A DNA stretch of 9,060 bases from the NCBI GenBank assembly GCA_003175915.1, contig PSRH01000244.1, positions 1-9,060 of the forward strand. The letters run 5' to 3'. This document shows, one piece after another, positions 1 through 6,322 of the stretch. Source of the stretch: Candidatus Melainabacteria bacterium. GTDB lineage: Bacteria > Cyanobacteriota > Vampirovibrionia > Obscuribacterales > Obscuribacteraceae. The notes below the pieces were generated by a model that saw only the letters and a list, made by a program, of their open reading frames with translations, was not told the DNA's origin and made no database searches. Every line of letters begins with the position of its first letter. Position 1 is the stretch's first letter. The translations under genes were made by a program, and so were the position numbers.

Positions 1-952
1 CGGCAACGTCTTTCATTACCCCCGCTTGTCCTTCCAATATGGCGTCGCGCTCTATGTTTATATGATCCTTGACCCCAACTTGACCAGCTAATATCGCCCG
101 ATCACCAATACTACAGGAGCCGGCCACGCCCACTTGCGCGACCAAAATCACTTCCTTGCCGATCGTGCAGTTATGGGCAACCATGACCAGGTTGTCGATT
201 TTCGTACCTTTACCAATTTTGGTAGCACCAATCGTGGCGCGGTCGATCGTCGTGTTCGCTCCGATTTCAACATCATCCTCGATGATTACCGTGCCGATCT
301 GCGGTATTTTCAAGAGGGGATTTGGTTCGAGGGAAAGCTCCTTCACGCCTGCCAATCTCAGCTCCATGTTAGAAGGTCTTTCGCTGACGTAGCCAAAGCC
401 ATCGGAACCGAGAGCAGCACCTTGTTGCATGATCACGCGATTACCAACGATCACGTAGTCAGCGATCATGCATCCGGGGTGAATCAGGCAGTTTTCTCCG
501 ATCACTACTTCGCCACCGATCACTACGTGGGACATGATCTTTGTGCCGTTACCGATTTTGGTTTTCGGACCAATCACCACATAAGGACCGATCGCCACTT
601 TATCGCCCAACTGGCAGGATGGATCGATGACAGCGGTCGGGTGCACTCCCGGCTCGGGGAAGTATCGCTTCGATTGAAGGGCGGTAAGCACCTTGTAGAT
701 GGCCAGATTGGGCCGCTCAACCAGGATAAGTGGTCGCTCGGACTTGAAACCTTCCGGTACAACCAGGGCCGCTGCTCGGCATCGCTCCACCTGCTTGAGA
801 AAATCCTTGTCGAAGGCGAGCGCGATATCAGATTCGGTGGCATTGAATGGTGACGTGGCGATACTTGAGACCGTCAGATCACCCGGTCCTTGCACGCGGC
901 CCCCAATCACAGAGGCAATTTGCGTCAAGGTCATCGGTACGGGTAGCTTCAT
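1..952 (-). CDS. lpxD: UDP-3-O-(acyl)glucosamine N-acyltransferase LpxD, C-terminus cut by window edge
   Basis: LpxD transfers a 3-hydroxyacyl chain from acyl-ACP to the 2-amine of UDP-3-O-acyl-glucosamine, the third step of lipid A synthesis, in the cytoplasm. Reading from the ATG at 952 gives 317 residues before the left edge; E. coli LpxD has 341, so only the C-terminal helices are probably missing. Residues 1-98 match the N-terminal uridine-binding domain. From about residue 104 the protein is a left-handed beta-helix of hexapeptide repeats (for example VAIGPYVVIG, IIEDDVEIG). The GSDGFGY motif is at 182-188 and the VAHN segment with the expected catalytic histidine is at His260. Between GFGY and the KIPQIG segment there are roughly 15 more residues than I recall for E. 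coli (about 193-212). An in-frame TAG lies about 30 bases upstream with no other ATG between, so the start at 952 is firm; AGGA about 12 bases upstream is a modest ribosome site. The gene follows ompH by 71 bases, probably in one transcript with bamA. Confidence 0.96.
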   Translation of the reverse strand, partial: MKLPVPMTLTQIASVIGGRVQGPGDLTVSSIATSPFNATESDIALAFDKDFLKQVERCRAAALVVPEGFKSERPLILVERPNLAIYKVLTALQSKRYFPEPGVHPTAVIDPSCQLGDKVAIGPYVVIGPKTKIGNGTKIMSHVVIGGEVVIGENCLIHPGCMIADYVIVGNRVIMQQGAALGSDGFGYVSERPSNMELRLAGVKELSLEPNPLLKIPQIGTVIIEDDVEIGANTTIDRATIGATKIGKGTKIDNLVMVAHNCTIGKEVILVAQVGVAGSCSIGDRAILAGQVGVKDHINIERDAILEGQAGVMKDVA

Positions 953-979
953 TTGCTTTCGGATTCCTGAGAGGCAAAG

Positions 980-1015
980 CTAACTTTCCATTAGCCGGAA
1001 ACCGGACTAACTTTC
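980..1015 (-). repeat. Intercistronic hairpin flanked by a 9-base direct repeat
   Basis: Between the ompH stop and the lpxD start, positions 991-1010 form an inverted repeat: TTAGCCGG, loop AAA, then CCGG-A-CTAA. This gives eight base pairs with one bulged base. It is flanked by two copies of CTAACTTTC, at 980-988 and 1007-1015; the inner end of the right copy is part of the stem. On the transcribed (minus) strand the stem is not followed by a T-run, so it does not look like a rho-independent terminator. An mRNA-processing or stability element between the two cistrons is one possibility; no function can be shown from sequence. Confidence 0.5.
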
Positions 1016-1023
1016 AGCCGCTC

Positions 1024-1533
1024 TTACTTCGTCTGGACTTTCCCACCTGCTGCAGCCACTGGAGCCAACCTCTTGATCACTCCATCGGTAAGGTCGGTGC
1101 CACCCATGAGAACTGCTTGCTTCATGAAAACCGTATCCACTTTTCTATTGGTGGCTTCGGCTTTGATGGCTGCATCAATTTCGCTTTCCAGTTGCCCTTC
1201 CAGCCCCTGGGCCTTGGCCTGGACCTTGCGCACTTCTTCGTCTATTTGATTTTGCAGACGGCGCTGCAGACCTTCCAATTCAGCCGGAGCCTTATGCGCT
1301 GCCTTCGACTCCTCGTATTGCTTATTGCTATCCTCAATAAGCTTGTGAACCTTATCTTCCTGCTTCTTCAGCTCTTCAGCGGCTTGTTGAGCCTTGGGAT
1401 AGCTAGTAACCACCTTGTCGCGATCAACTACACCGATATTCAATCGGGTAGGCGCGTCGGCAAAAGCCGGTGCGATACCAAAAGCAACTAGCACAACAAC
1501 AGCAGTCGAACTGCTCTTTATAGAGTTAAGCAT
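1024..1533 (-). CDS. ompH: OmpH/Skp-family periplasmic chaperone
   Basis: This is a Skp-like chaperone that would hold unfolded outer-membrane proteins in the periplasm on their way to BamA. The 169-residue protein has a signal peptide (hydrophobic residues 10-22, likely cleavage after AFA at residue 25). The short conserved strand LNIGVVDRDKVV (31-42) follows, then a long charged, helical, coiled-coil arm (about 47-130). A C-terminal segment ending in DLTDGVIKRL returns to the trimer body. Length and layout fit the family (Skp is about 160 residues). A TTG at 1545 would add four residues, but the ATG at 1533 is preceded by GGAG with six bases of spacing, so I prefer 1533. The gene lies about 100 bases downstream of bamA and 71 bases upstream of lpxD on the same strand, matching the classical bamA-skp-lpxD order. 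No clear promoter of its own was seen. Confidence 0.93.
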   Translation of the reverse strand: MLNSIKSSSTAVVVLVAFGIAPAFADAPTRLNIGVVDRDKVVTSYPKAQQAAEELKKQEDKVHKLIEDSNKQYEESKAAHKAPAELEGLQRRLQNQIDEEVRKVQAKAQGLEGQLESEIDAAIKAEATNRKVDTVFMKQAVLMGGTDLTDGVIKRLAPVAAAGGKVQTK

Positions 1534-1632
1534 CCTCTTCTCCAAAGTCTTTCACTAACAACAAAACGGCGAGTCGAGCGCTCAGTTTACAACATTTAAG
1601 CAGCCACTATCCATGACAGCTAGCTTACGTTT

Positions 1633-3663
1633 CTAAAACCTGTCTCCAAATCCAATCGTAACTCTCGGCATCATATGTCCCATAAGCGAACTTACCAGCG
1701 GCAAGCCGTAGTCAATTCTGATCAAACCAATCATGGGAACGTTGATTCTCACACCGATCCCCGTAGAAGCACCCAGGCTATTGCGCGACAACAAGCTGTT
1801 GGTGAGATTATTTCCGGCCACCTGACCGGCATCGAAGAAAATGACACCTTTCAAGTGCTTATCGACAGCCTTGGCAATTTTGTTATCAGAGTTGTGCAGA
1901 AAAGGCAGACGCGTTCGCAACTCCGCCGTGGCCATGAGCATGCGTGTACCTGTTCCCAAGCCAGTGAACTGAGGATAACCCCGCATACCATTCATGCCAC
2001 CTAACCAATATTGCCCGAATTGGGGCACGTTTCCAAGTGCCATGCCGCCCTGGACATTGGTGGCCAGGGTCATACTTTCGTTAATCTTGACGAACTTACT
2101 CGCGCTGGCACCGATCTTGGTGAAGCCTGCCCCGGTAAGACCCAGGGAGGGACTGGTCGAAAGTCTGAGCAACGTACCAGTGGTCGGATCTAATTTGGCG
2201 TCGCGCGTGTCGTAGCTTATCGAAGGACTGACAGAGGCAAAAGCCCCACCTCTCAACTGATTCTCCCGCACCGACTTGGCCAGAAAATAGGCATTAGGAC
2301 CAGTGGCTGCGCCAGTCTGAATGGACCTCTCAATCATGCCGCCAAGGAGATTATTGCCGTTGGTGATCAGATTGGAAATGTCTCTCATACCGACGTTTTC
2401 ACCGGTAAAGCCCAAATTGAGATTGACATGGTGACCAAGCGGTTTGGAAAAATTGACGCTGGCACCCAGGGTTCTTTGCATAGCCTGGTTGACCATGAAG
2501 CTATTGAGGTTACGACCAAAGCCTGATACCGCCATGGTTGTGTTGTGTCCTATATTCGGCTCGACAAAAGTAGCTTCCGCCTGATAAGTAGGCACATTGG
2601 CAATGACGCCGCTGCCACCATTATTGACGGCACTAAGCGACCCAAGCATGCCGGTGCCCATCTGGGTCGTCAAATTCAAGACTTCGCCGCGGCCCCTGAA
2701 ATTGCTGTCGCCAATGCTGAAAGAACCAAAAGGACCAGCGATTGTATCAACGCCACCGCCTAAACCAACCGAGCCGGTACGCTTTTCTTCCACTTCCACT
2801 TTGAGCACGTAACGATCGGGATTATCAGGAGACGGCGCCAAGCTCCGGCGAATGTCCTGAAAATAGCCATTAGAATAAAGCTTGCGCAAATCGGCGGTCA
2901 GATCTCTTTCGTTGTAGACCATGCCCGGCTTCATCTTTATGGCATTGCGAATCAGAAAATCCTTCGTCTTTTTATTGCCGCTCACCTCAATTTTGTCGAC
3001 GACACCTTCATTGATATTGAGGCCAACACTGCCATCCGGATCGTCCTTGACATCGGTGACCCGGGCCAGTACAAAGCCACGTTCGTGATATGCCTGTTCG
3101 ACTTTGTCTACAGCAGAAGAAAGATCATTGAGATTTTGTGGTTTGCCCAGTTGGCCAGCGAAAGCCTTGGAGATCTCGTCGGTAGAGAGCACCTGATTTC
3201 CTTGAAAAGAGAATTCGGTAATCGGCGCATTTTCCTGCACTCTGATCTTGAGAAGCACACCACCTGTGGTTAGCTCAGGCACCACTTGCAAATTTCGATC
3301 GTCAAAATAACCCATGCTGTTGATCGCCTTCAAATCCTGCAAGACTTGATCGCGATCGAACTTATCACCACGCTTGGTCTTCACCACACCCATGATGTCT
3401 TCCGTGGAGACAAGGCGATTACCTTCAATCTTCACTTCATCGACAGTGAGATTGCCCTCGGCAACGGTACCGGTCTTCACTTGAGTGTCGCCACCACTGG
3501 CGGCGGAAACAGCGCTCTGGGCGGTCTCTGCCTTGAGACCATCGTCGTCAGTGGCACCCCAGGCCGCCGACTGGTTAAACAAGCTTAAAATTAAAAGCAA
3601 TCCCAAATAAAAGCGAACCGGCGAGCAGTCCCTTTTGATTGAATAGCTTATGGATGTTTGCAT
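1633..3663 (-). CDS. bamA: Outer membrane protein assembly factor BamA (Omp85 family, three POTRA domains)
   Basis: BamA inserts beta-barrel proteins into the outer membrane. The 676-residue product has a signal sequence (hydrophobic 18-30, likely cleavage after SAA at 34 or WGA at 37) and an Ala/Ser/Asp-rich linker (38-70). Three POTRA domains follow at about 72-144, 146-219 and 222-293, each with the family's strand-helix-helix-strand pattern and phrases such as VKIEGNRLVS and IEVSGNKKTKD. Residues 296-676 form the 16-strand barrel. The loop-6 RGY motif is at 561-563 (GGMNGMRGYPQF), and the chain ends in an aromatic beta-signal (VTIGFGDRF). E. coli BamA has five POTRA domains and about 810 residues; three is the cyanobacterial-type number. 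The ATG at 3663 has AAGGTGG close upstream. The gene heads the bamA-ompH-lpxD cluster behind a good promoter at 3687-3714. It could formally be another Omp85 paralogue such as TamA, but the neighbours favour BamA. Confidence 0.95.
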   Translation of the reverse strand: MQTSISYSIKRDCSPVRFYLGLLLILSLFNQSAAWGATDDDGLKAETAQSAVSAASGGDTQVKTGTVAEGNLTVDEVKIEGNRLVSTEDIMGVVKTKRGDKFDRDQVLQDLKAINSMGYFDDRNLQVVPELTTGGVLLKIRVQENAPITEFSFQGNQVLSTDEISKAFAGQLGKPQNLNDLSSAVDKVEQAYHERGFVLARVTDVKDDPDGSVGLNINEGVVDKIEVSGNKKTKDFLIRNAIKMKPGMVYNERDLTADLRKLYSNGYFQDIRRSLAPSPDNPDRYVLKVEVEEKRTGSVGLGGGVDTIAGPFGSFSIGDSNFRGRGEVLNLTTQMGTGMLGSLSAVNNGGSGVIANVPTYQAEATFVEPNIGHNTTMAVSGFGRNLNSFMVNQAMQRTLGASVNFSKPLGHHVNLNLGFTGENVGMRDISNLITNGNNLLGGMIERSIQTGAATGPNAYFLAKSVRENQLRGGAFASVSPSISYDTRDAKLDPTTGTLLRLSTSPSLGLTGAGFTKIGASASKFVKINESMTLATNVQGGMALGNVPQFGQYWLGGMNGMRGYPQFTGLGTGTRMLMATAELRTRLPFLHNSDNKIAKAVDKHLKGVIFFDAGQVAGNNLTNSLLSRNSLGASTGIGVRINVPMIGLIRIDYGLPLVSSLMGHMMPRVTIGFGDRF

Positions 3664-3686
3664 AGGACCACCTTCGCCAGGTCAAG

Positions 3687-3714
3687 ATTCTAACACGAGG
3701 TTGGCCCCTGCCAA
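3687..3714 (-). promoter_or_regulatory. Sigma70-type promoter of the bamA-ompH-lpxD cluster
   Basis: On the minus strand a TTGGCA box (3709-3714; five of six to TTGACA) is followed by a 16-base spacer and TAGAAT (3687-3692; five of six to TATAAT). The -10 box is preceded by TGT, making an extended -10. Transcription would start near 3680, giving a leader of only about 17 bases before the bamA ATG at 3663, just enough for its ribosome site. This is the best promoter match I found in the window. Confidence 0.6.
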
Positions 3715-3795
3715 GAGAAGTTGAAATCGCAGACAGTACGGTGAATTTGAGTAAATTAGAACGGCCCATTGCCTGATTTTGCGGAGGTATCTGCT

Positions 3796-4215
3796 TTGAA
3801 AAGGATTAATAGTCGACTCAATCAACTGAAGACTGCCACCTCGTTGGTCTGCTTCGCTTTGCTGAGCACGGCTGCTTTTGCCCAGCCTGCCAAGACCACT
3901 TACACAGCTAACGTCAGTGAGATGGATGCAATTCTCAAGAGCAAACCCAATGATGAGTCGGCTCACTACTATCGGGCCGTCGCTTTCCAAAACGCCGGCG
4001 ACTACCAGAAGGCCAAAGCCGATTATCAATGGGTAAGCAGCCACGCCAGAAACCCTGTCCTGGTGCGCTACGCCACATCTGCTTTAAAAGCCCTGACGCC
4101 AAGCGCTGGTACGCAAACTCAGACCACCAGCCAATCCAGACCGGCCCAGGCGACTTCCGTAACCAGCACAGGCAAATACTCGATCATGCGCGTTCCGGCT
4201 GGTCAACAACGTTAG
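3796..4215 (+). CDS. Small exported TPR-like protein of unknown function
   Basis: The 139-residue product starts with a basic stretch and a hydrophobic segment (about 12-27) ending in AFA, so it should be cleaved after residue 29 and exported. Residues 54-87 read as a tetratricopeptide-type helical pair (ESAHYYRAVAFQNAGDY, then QKAKADYQWV). A second, weaker helix (90-100) is followed by a low-complexity Thr/Gln/Ser tail (103-125). A single repeat of this sort usually serves protein binding. I choose the TTG at 3796 because GGAGG lies at 3783-3787, eight bases upstream; an earlier in-frame TTG at 3769 has no ribosome site and would spoil the signal peptide. The gene is divergent from bamA and 75 bases upstream of tmk on the same strand. 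A weak promoter candidate is CAGACA (3730-3735), 16 bases, TAAATT (3752-3757). The specific role is unknown. Confidence 0.8.
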   Translation: MKRINSRLNQLKTATSLVCFALLSTAAFAQPAKTTYTANVSEMDAILKSKPNDESAHYYRAVAFQNAGDYQKAKADYQWVSSHARNPVLVRYATSALKALTPSAGTQTQTTSQSRPAQATSVTSTGKYSIMRVPAGQQR

Positions 4216-4290
4216 GTCTGTAGCTGCTTTAATTATGAGACTCAAGCTGATTGATTAATTTCAGTGGTTGGTGGAGTTGTTGCCGATTAC

Positions 4291-4929
4291 ATGATTAAGA
4301 ACTATCCCGGGATTTTCATCAGTCTCGAAGGTCCTGAAGGGGCAGGCAAATCCACCCAATTAAAGTTGATCTCAAAACAATTAGAGACACTCAACTACAA
4401 ACATGTGATCACGCGCGATCCCGGTGGCACCGCTTTAGGGCGACAGGTTCGCCGCATTGTTCTCAATCCTGAAAACCAAATTGAAAAGATCGCTGAATTA
4501 CTCTTATATCAGGCCGATCGCGCTCAAAACGTAGCTGAGGTGATTCGGCCGGCTCTTGAACAAGGATTGCTTGTCTTCTGCGATCGATACACGGACTCGA
4601 CTCTGGCTTATCAAGGGTTCGGGCGCGGTATGTCGTTTGAGCTCATCGAACAGTTGAATGCCATCGCTACCGATGGCCTAAAACCCGAGCTCACTATTCT
4701 CTTCGATTTACCGAGTGAGGAAGGACTGGCCCGCTTGCATCCCGGCAGTCAGGATCGATTGGAGCGCGAGGCCCTGGAATTTCACCAACGCATTCGTGCC
4801 GGTTACAAACAACTGATCGAGAAGGAGCCGGAGCGCTGGCAAGTCATCGACGCGTCCAAGCCGCTCACTACAGTTCAGGCTGAGTTCAAAAAAATAGTGG
4901 CAGACAAGCTGGCCATCAAGCTCGACTGA
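4291..4929 (+). CDS. tmk: Thymidylate kinase
   Basis: Tmk phosphorylates dTMP to dTDP with ATP in the cytoplasm, an essential step of dTTP supply. The 212-residue protein matches the family's usual length (E. coli 213). The P-loop GPEGAGKST is at residues 14-22. The dTMP-contacting segment reads TRDPGGT at 41-47, where most members have TREPGGT, a conservative Glu-to-Asp change. The DRY motif (CDRY) is at 97-100, followed by TDSTLAYQG. A short lid with arginines (about 150-160, SQDRLERE) fits the E. coli-type enzyme, with lid rather than P-loop arginine. I prefer the ATG at 4291, which places the fold's first strand at the usual distance. A GTG at 4264 would add nine residues but has no ribosome site; GGTGGAG at 4270-4276 is rather far from the ATG. 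The gene ends nine bases before the end of the convergent gene. Confidence 0.96.
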   Translation: MIKNYPGIFISLEGPEGAGKSTQLKLISKQLETLNYKHVITRDPGGTALGRQVRRIVLNPENQIEKIAELLLYQADRAQNVAEVIRPALEQGLLVFCDRYTDSTLAYQGFGRGMSFELIEQLNAIATDGLKPELTILFDLPSEEGLARLHPGSQDRLEREALEFHQRIRAGYKQLIEKEPERWQVIDASKPLTTVQAEFKKIVADKLAIKLD

Positions 4930-4938
4930 TCGCTTTTC

Positions 4939-5634
4939 CTACGGGCGTACCCGTCTGGCAACTTCACCGCTCAGCTCGTCCACATCGCGGCGGATGTCCG
5001 CTTCCTGGTCTGGGTCAAGCGAGCCGCCCGCCTCATAAGCAAGCGATTTTTCTTTGCTGAGAAGATCGTGGGCGCGCCGCTTCAAACTGAGGAAATCGTT
5101 GTCCGAAACTTTTCCCTTCTCTTTGGCTTTATCAAGATAGTCATCCAGATCGCTGACGACAACGCTTACGGGGGGCAGAACGGCAGCAGGATTGGTTTGC
5201 CCCTGGGGGATATAGAAAATCGGATAGGTGTTGTAGGCATAACCGGCCACCCATGGGTAGTAGTAGCCGGACTGGGACCTCCACAGGCGCATATCGCGCC
5301 CGTTGAAGGACAGCCCATAACAGTTGCCACCGTAAGGTTGGAAGCCGCCGGCAATCGGGGCTGTATAGCCCAGAGGAGCTTGATAGCCATACGGTGAGCG
5401 GTACCCATAGGGATTACCATATACGTAGGGATTGCCATAGGGATTGCCGAACGGGTAGGGGTTATTGATATAGGGATTCTGGTAAACGTTCTGCATATAC
5501 GCACCGCTGCCGGCCGGTGCCGCAGTCGTTGGCGACCCGCCCGGGCTAGGTGCTGAACCCATTGAGAATCCCGAGGCAAAGCAAGCGCTTTGGCAGAGGA
5601 ATGGAACTAAAACCAATAGTCTAGATGCGCGCAT
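4939..5634 (-). CDS. Exported Tyr/Asn/Pro-rich repeat protein with C-terminal helical domain, unknown function
   Basis: I do not recognise a named family. The 231-residue product has an N-terminal signal sequence (hydrophobic 5-20). It contains cysteines at 14 and 18, but neither sits in a good lipobox, so cleavage by ordinary signal peptidase after CFA (20) is more likely than lipidation. A Gly/Pro/Ser/Ala-rich stretch (24-45) leads to a Tyr-rich region (46-145) with five NPY triplets at 53-76 and further YGY and SPY motifs. Such composition is typical of surface or matrix proteins. Residues 158-225 are charged and helical (DLDDYLDKAKEKGKVSDNDF, then a second helical pair around EADIRRDVDELS). 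The ATG at 5634 has GGAG eight bases upstream. Upstream TATACT (5680-5685, minus strand) could be a -10 box, but I see no matching -35. The gene is convergent with tmk. Confidence 0.78.
   Translation of the reverse strand: MRASRLLVLVPFLCQSACFASGFSMGSAPSPGGSPTTAAPAGSGAYMQNVYQNPYINNPYPFGNPYGNPYVYGNPYGYRSPYGYQAPLGYTAPIAGGFQPYGGNCYGLSFNGRDMRLWRSQSGYYYPWVAGYAYNTYPIFYIPQGQTNPAAVLPPVSVVVSDLDDYLDKAKEKGKVSDNDFLSLKRRAHDLLSKEKSLAYEAGGSLDPDQEADIRRDVDELSGEVARRVRP
5389..5478 (-). repeat. Coding NPY-type short tandem repeats
   Basis: This stretch encodes residues 53-82 of the exported Tyr-rich protein. It repeats Asn-Pro-Tyr at 53-55, 58-60, 64-66, 68-70 and 74-76, ending in Ser-Pro-Tyr at 80-82. At DNA level, related copies around the plus-strand word tagggatt recur at irregular intervals of about 12-24 bases. 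The spacing is irregular, so it is a degenerate rather than a perfect tandem array. Such repeats can change length by slippage or recombination. Confidence 0.6.
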
Positions 5635-5802
5635 AGTCGCTTCTCCTCTATAGCCTCGCTTGGGTGATCTACCAGTTCAAGTATATGCGAATTTGACCAT
5701 TAAATTTCGCCCGGTTCACAAGCATCTAATCCGCTTAAGGGGGCATGCTGGGGCTATTTTCCTACACTCCGCCTTTCAATATGGGGTCGGAGGCGGGCGC
5801 CT

Positions 5803-6189
5803 TTACGTCGAATCACTGGAAGTCTGGGAATGGTTGATTTCTTCGGCAGAGAAGTGGAGGCAAATCAGGCTCCAGGCACAGATGAAGCCCAGCGAATTAA
5901 CGTTGAAAACACCAGCCGACGGCAAGCCGCCCCAAAACACAATACAAAGCACTCCGGGCAGGGCAAGTACGGCGCAGACAATAGCCAGACGGCGCGCCAC
6001 TCTTAACAAGGGCGGGCCGAAGTGGTGCTGTTTGACCAAGAAGAACGCCCCGGCTAGAGCCAGTAAGGCAGCCATGAAAAGACCATGCACGGCAAACATG
6101 AAGACCATATGGCAGATTACCGCCATAACCGCTTGACCAATCGCAGCAAGGGTTGCCGAAAGGTCAAATTTGGCGCCGACGTGATCCAT
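5803..6189 (-). CDS. Small multi-pass membrane protein, unknown function
   Basis: The 128-residue product is strongly hydrophobic, with about four membrane segments: roughly 10-33, 35-53, 67-87 and 97-113. Short basic stretches lie between them (VKQHH at 52-56, RVARR at 63-67), and the tail is hydrophilic (114-128). Several cysteines lie in or near the membrane segments. I recognise no family and no catalytic motif. The ATG at 6189 has AGGGG about 11 bases upstream, a loosely spaced ribosome site. The opposite strand of this interval is also open (5660-6136), but that reading has no membrane pattern, a TTG start and a low-complexity Lys/Thr/Ala composition, so I take the minus-strand gene as real. 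It is divergent from the gene at 6323; a TATAAT at 6235-6240 (minus strand) may serve as its -10 box, though no -35 is evident. Confidence 0.65.
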   Translation of the reverse strand: MDHVGAKFDLSATLAAIGQAVMAVICHMVFMFAVHGLFMAALLALAGAFFLVKQHHFGPPLLRVARRLAIVCAVLALPGVLCIVFWGGLPSAGVFNVNSLGFICAWSLICLHFSAEEINHSQTSSDST

Positions 6190-6231
6190 AGGTCAGTAAA
6201 CCCCTAAGGGCCTGGGCAGGAATCAAACTTT

Positions 6232-6246
6232 AGCATTATAAATGCT
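6232..6246. promoter_or_regulatory. Inverted repeat over a TATAAT box between divergent genes
   Basis: AGCATT (6232-6237), ATA, AATGCT (6241-6246) form a perfect inverted repeat with six-base arms. Within it lies a perfect TATAAT on the minus strand (6235-6240), placed to drive the membrane-protein gene starting at 6189. Its right arm touches the -35 candidate of the plus-strand gene. The position suits an operator able to affect both divergent genes, but no regulator can be named. Confidence 0.35.
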
Positions 6247-6274
6247 TGGTGCTGCGCCGATTTGTTTGTAAACT
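6246..6274 (+). promoter_or_regulatory. Weak sigma70-type promoter candidate for the gene at 6323
   Basis: TTGGTG (6246-6251; three of six to TTGACA) and TAAACT (6269-6274; four of six to TATAAT) are separated by the ideal 17 bases. Transcription would start near 6281, giving a leader of about 42 bases. A 10-base palindrome, TGTTCGAACA (6314-6323), sits in that leader and overlaps the A of the start codon. Both boxes are imperfect, so this is only a candidate. Confidence 0.3.
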
Positions 6275-6322
6275 AGTTTGGACGAAAGTCGCCCCAATAT
6301 CGCTAAAACGGGATGTTCGAAC

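Noticed and set aside
134..853. A 239-codon open frame on the plus strand
   Set aside because: It is antisense to lpxD, which has clear family motifs throughout. The plus-strand reading starts at TTG and has a His/Asp-rich composition with no recognisable domain.
847..1491. A 214-codon open frame on the plus strand
   Set aside because: It is antisense to lpxD and ompH. Its Leu/Phe-rich look is the complement of the Glu/Lys/Gln-rich coiled coil of ompH, not a true membrane protein.
4941..4954. ACGGG-CGTA-CCCGT hairpin near the tmk/convergent gene junction as a terminator
   Set aside because: The stem has only five pairs, lies in the 3' coding end of the minus-strand gene, and has no T-run after it on either strand.
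5577..5593. Lipoprotein lipobox in the Tyr-rich protein
   Set aside because: Cys14 and Cys18 lack the expected Leu at -3 with small residues at -2 and -1 (PFLC and QSAC), so ordinary signal-peptide cleavage is more likely.
5660..6136. A 158-codon open frame on the plus strand
   Set aside because: It has a TTG start and a Lys/Thr/Ala-rich low-complexity C-terminus. The overlapping minus-strand frame has an ATG and a consistent multi-span membrane pattern, so that one was kept.
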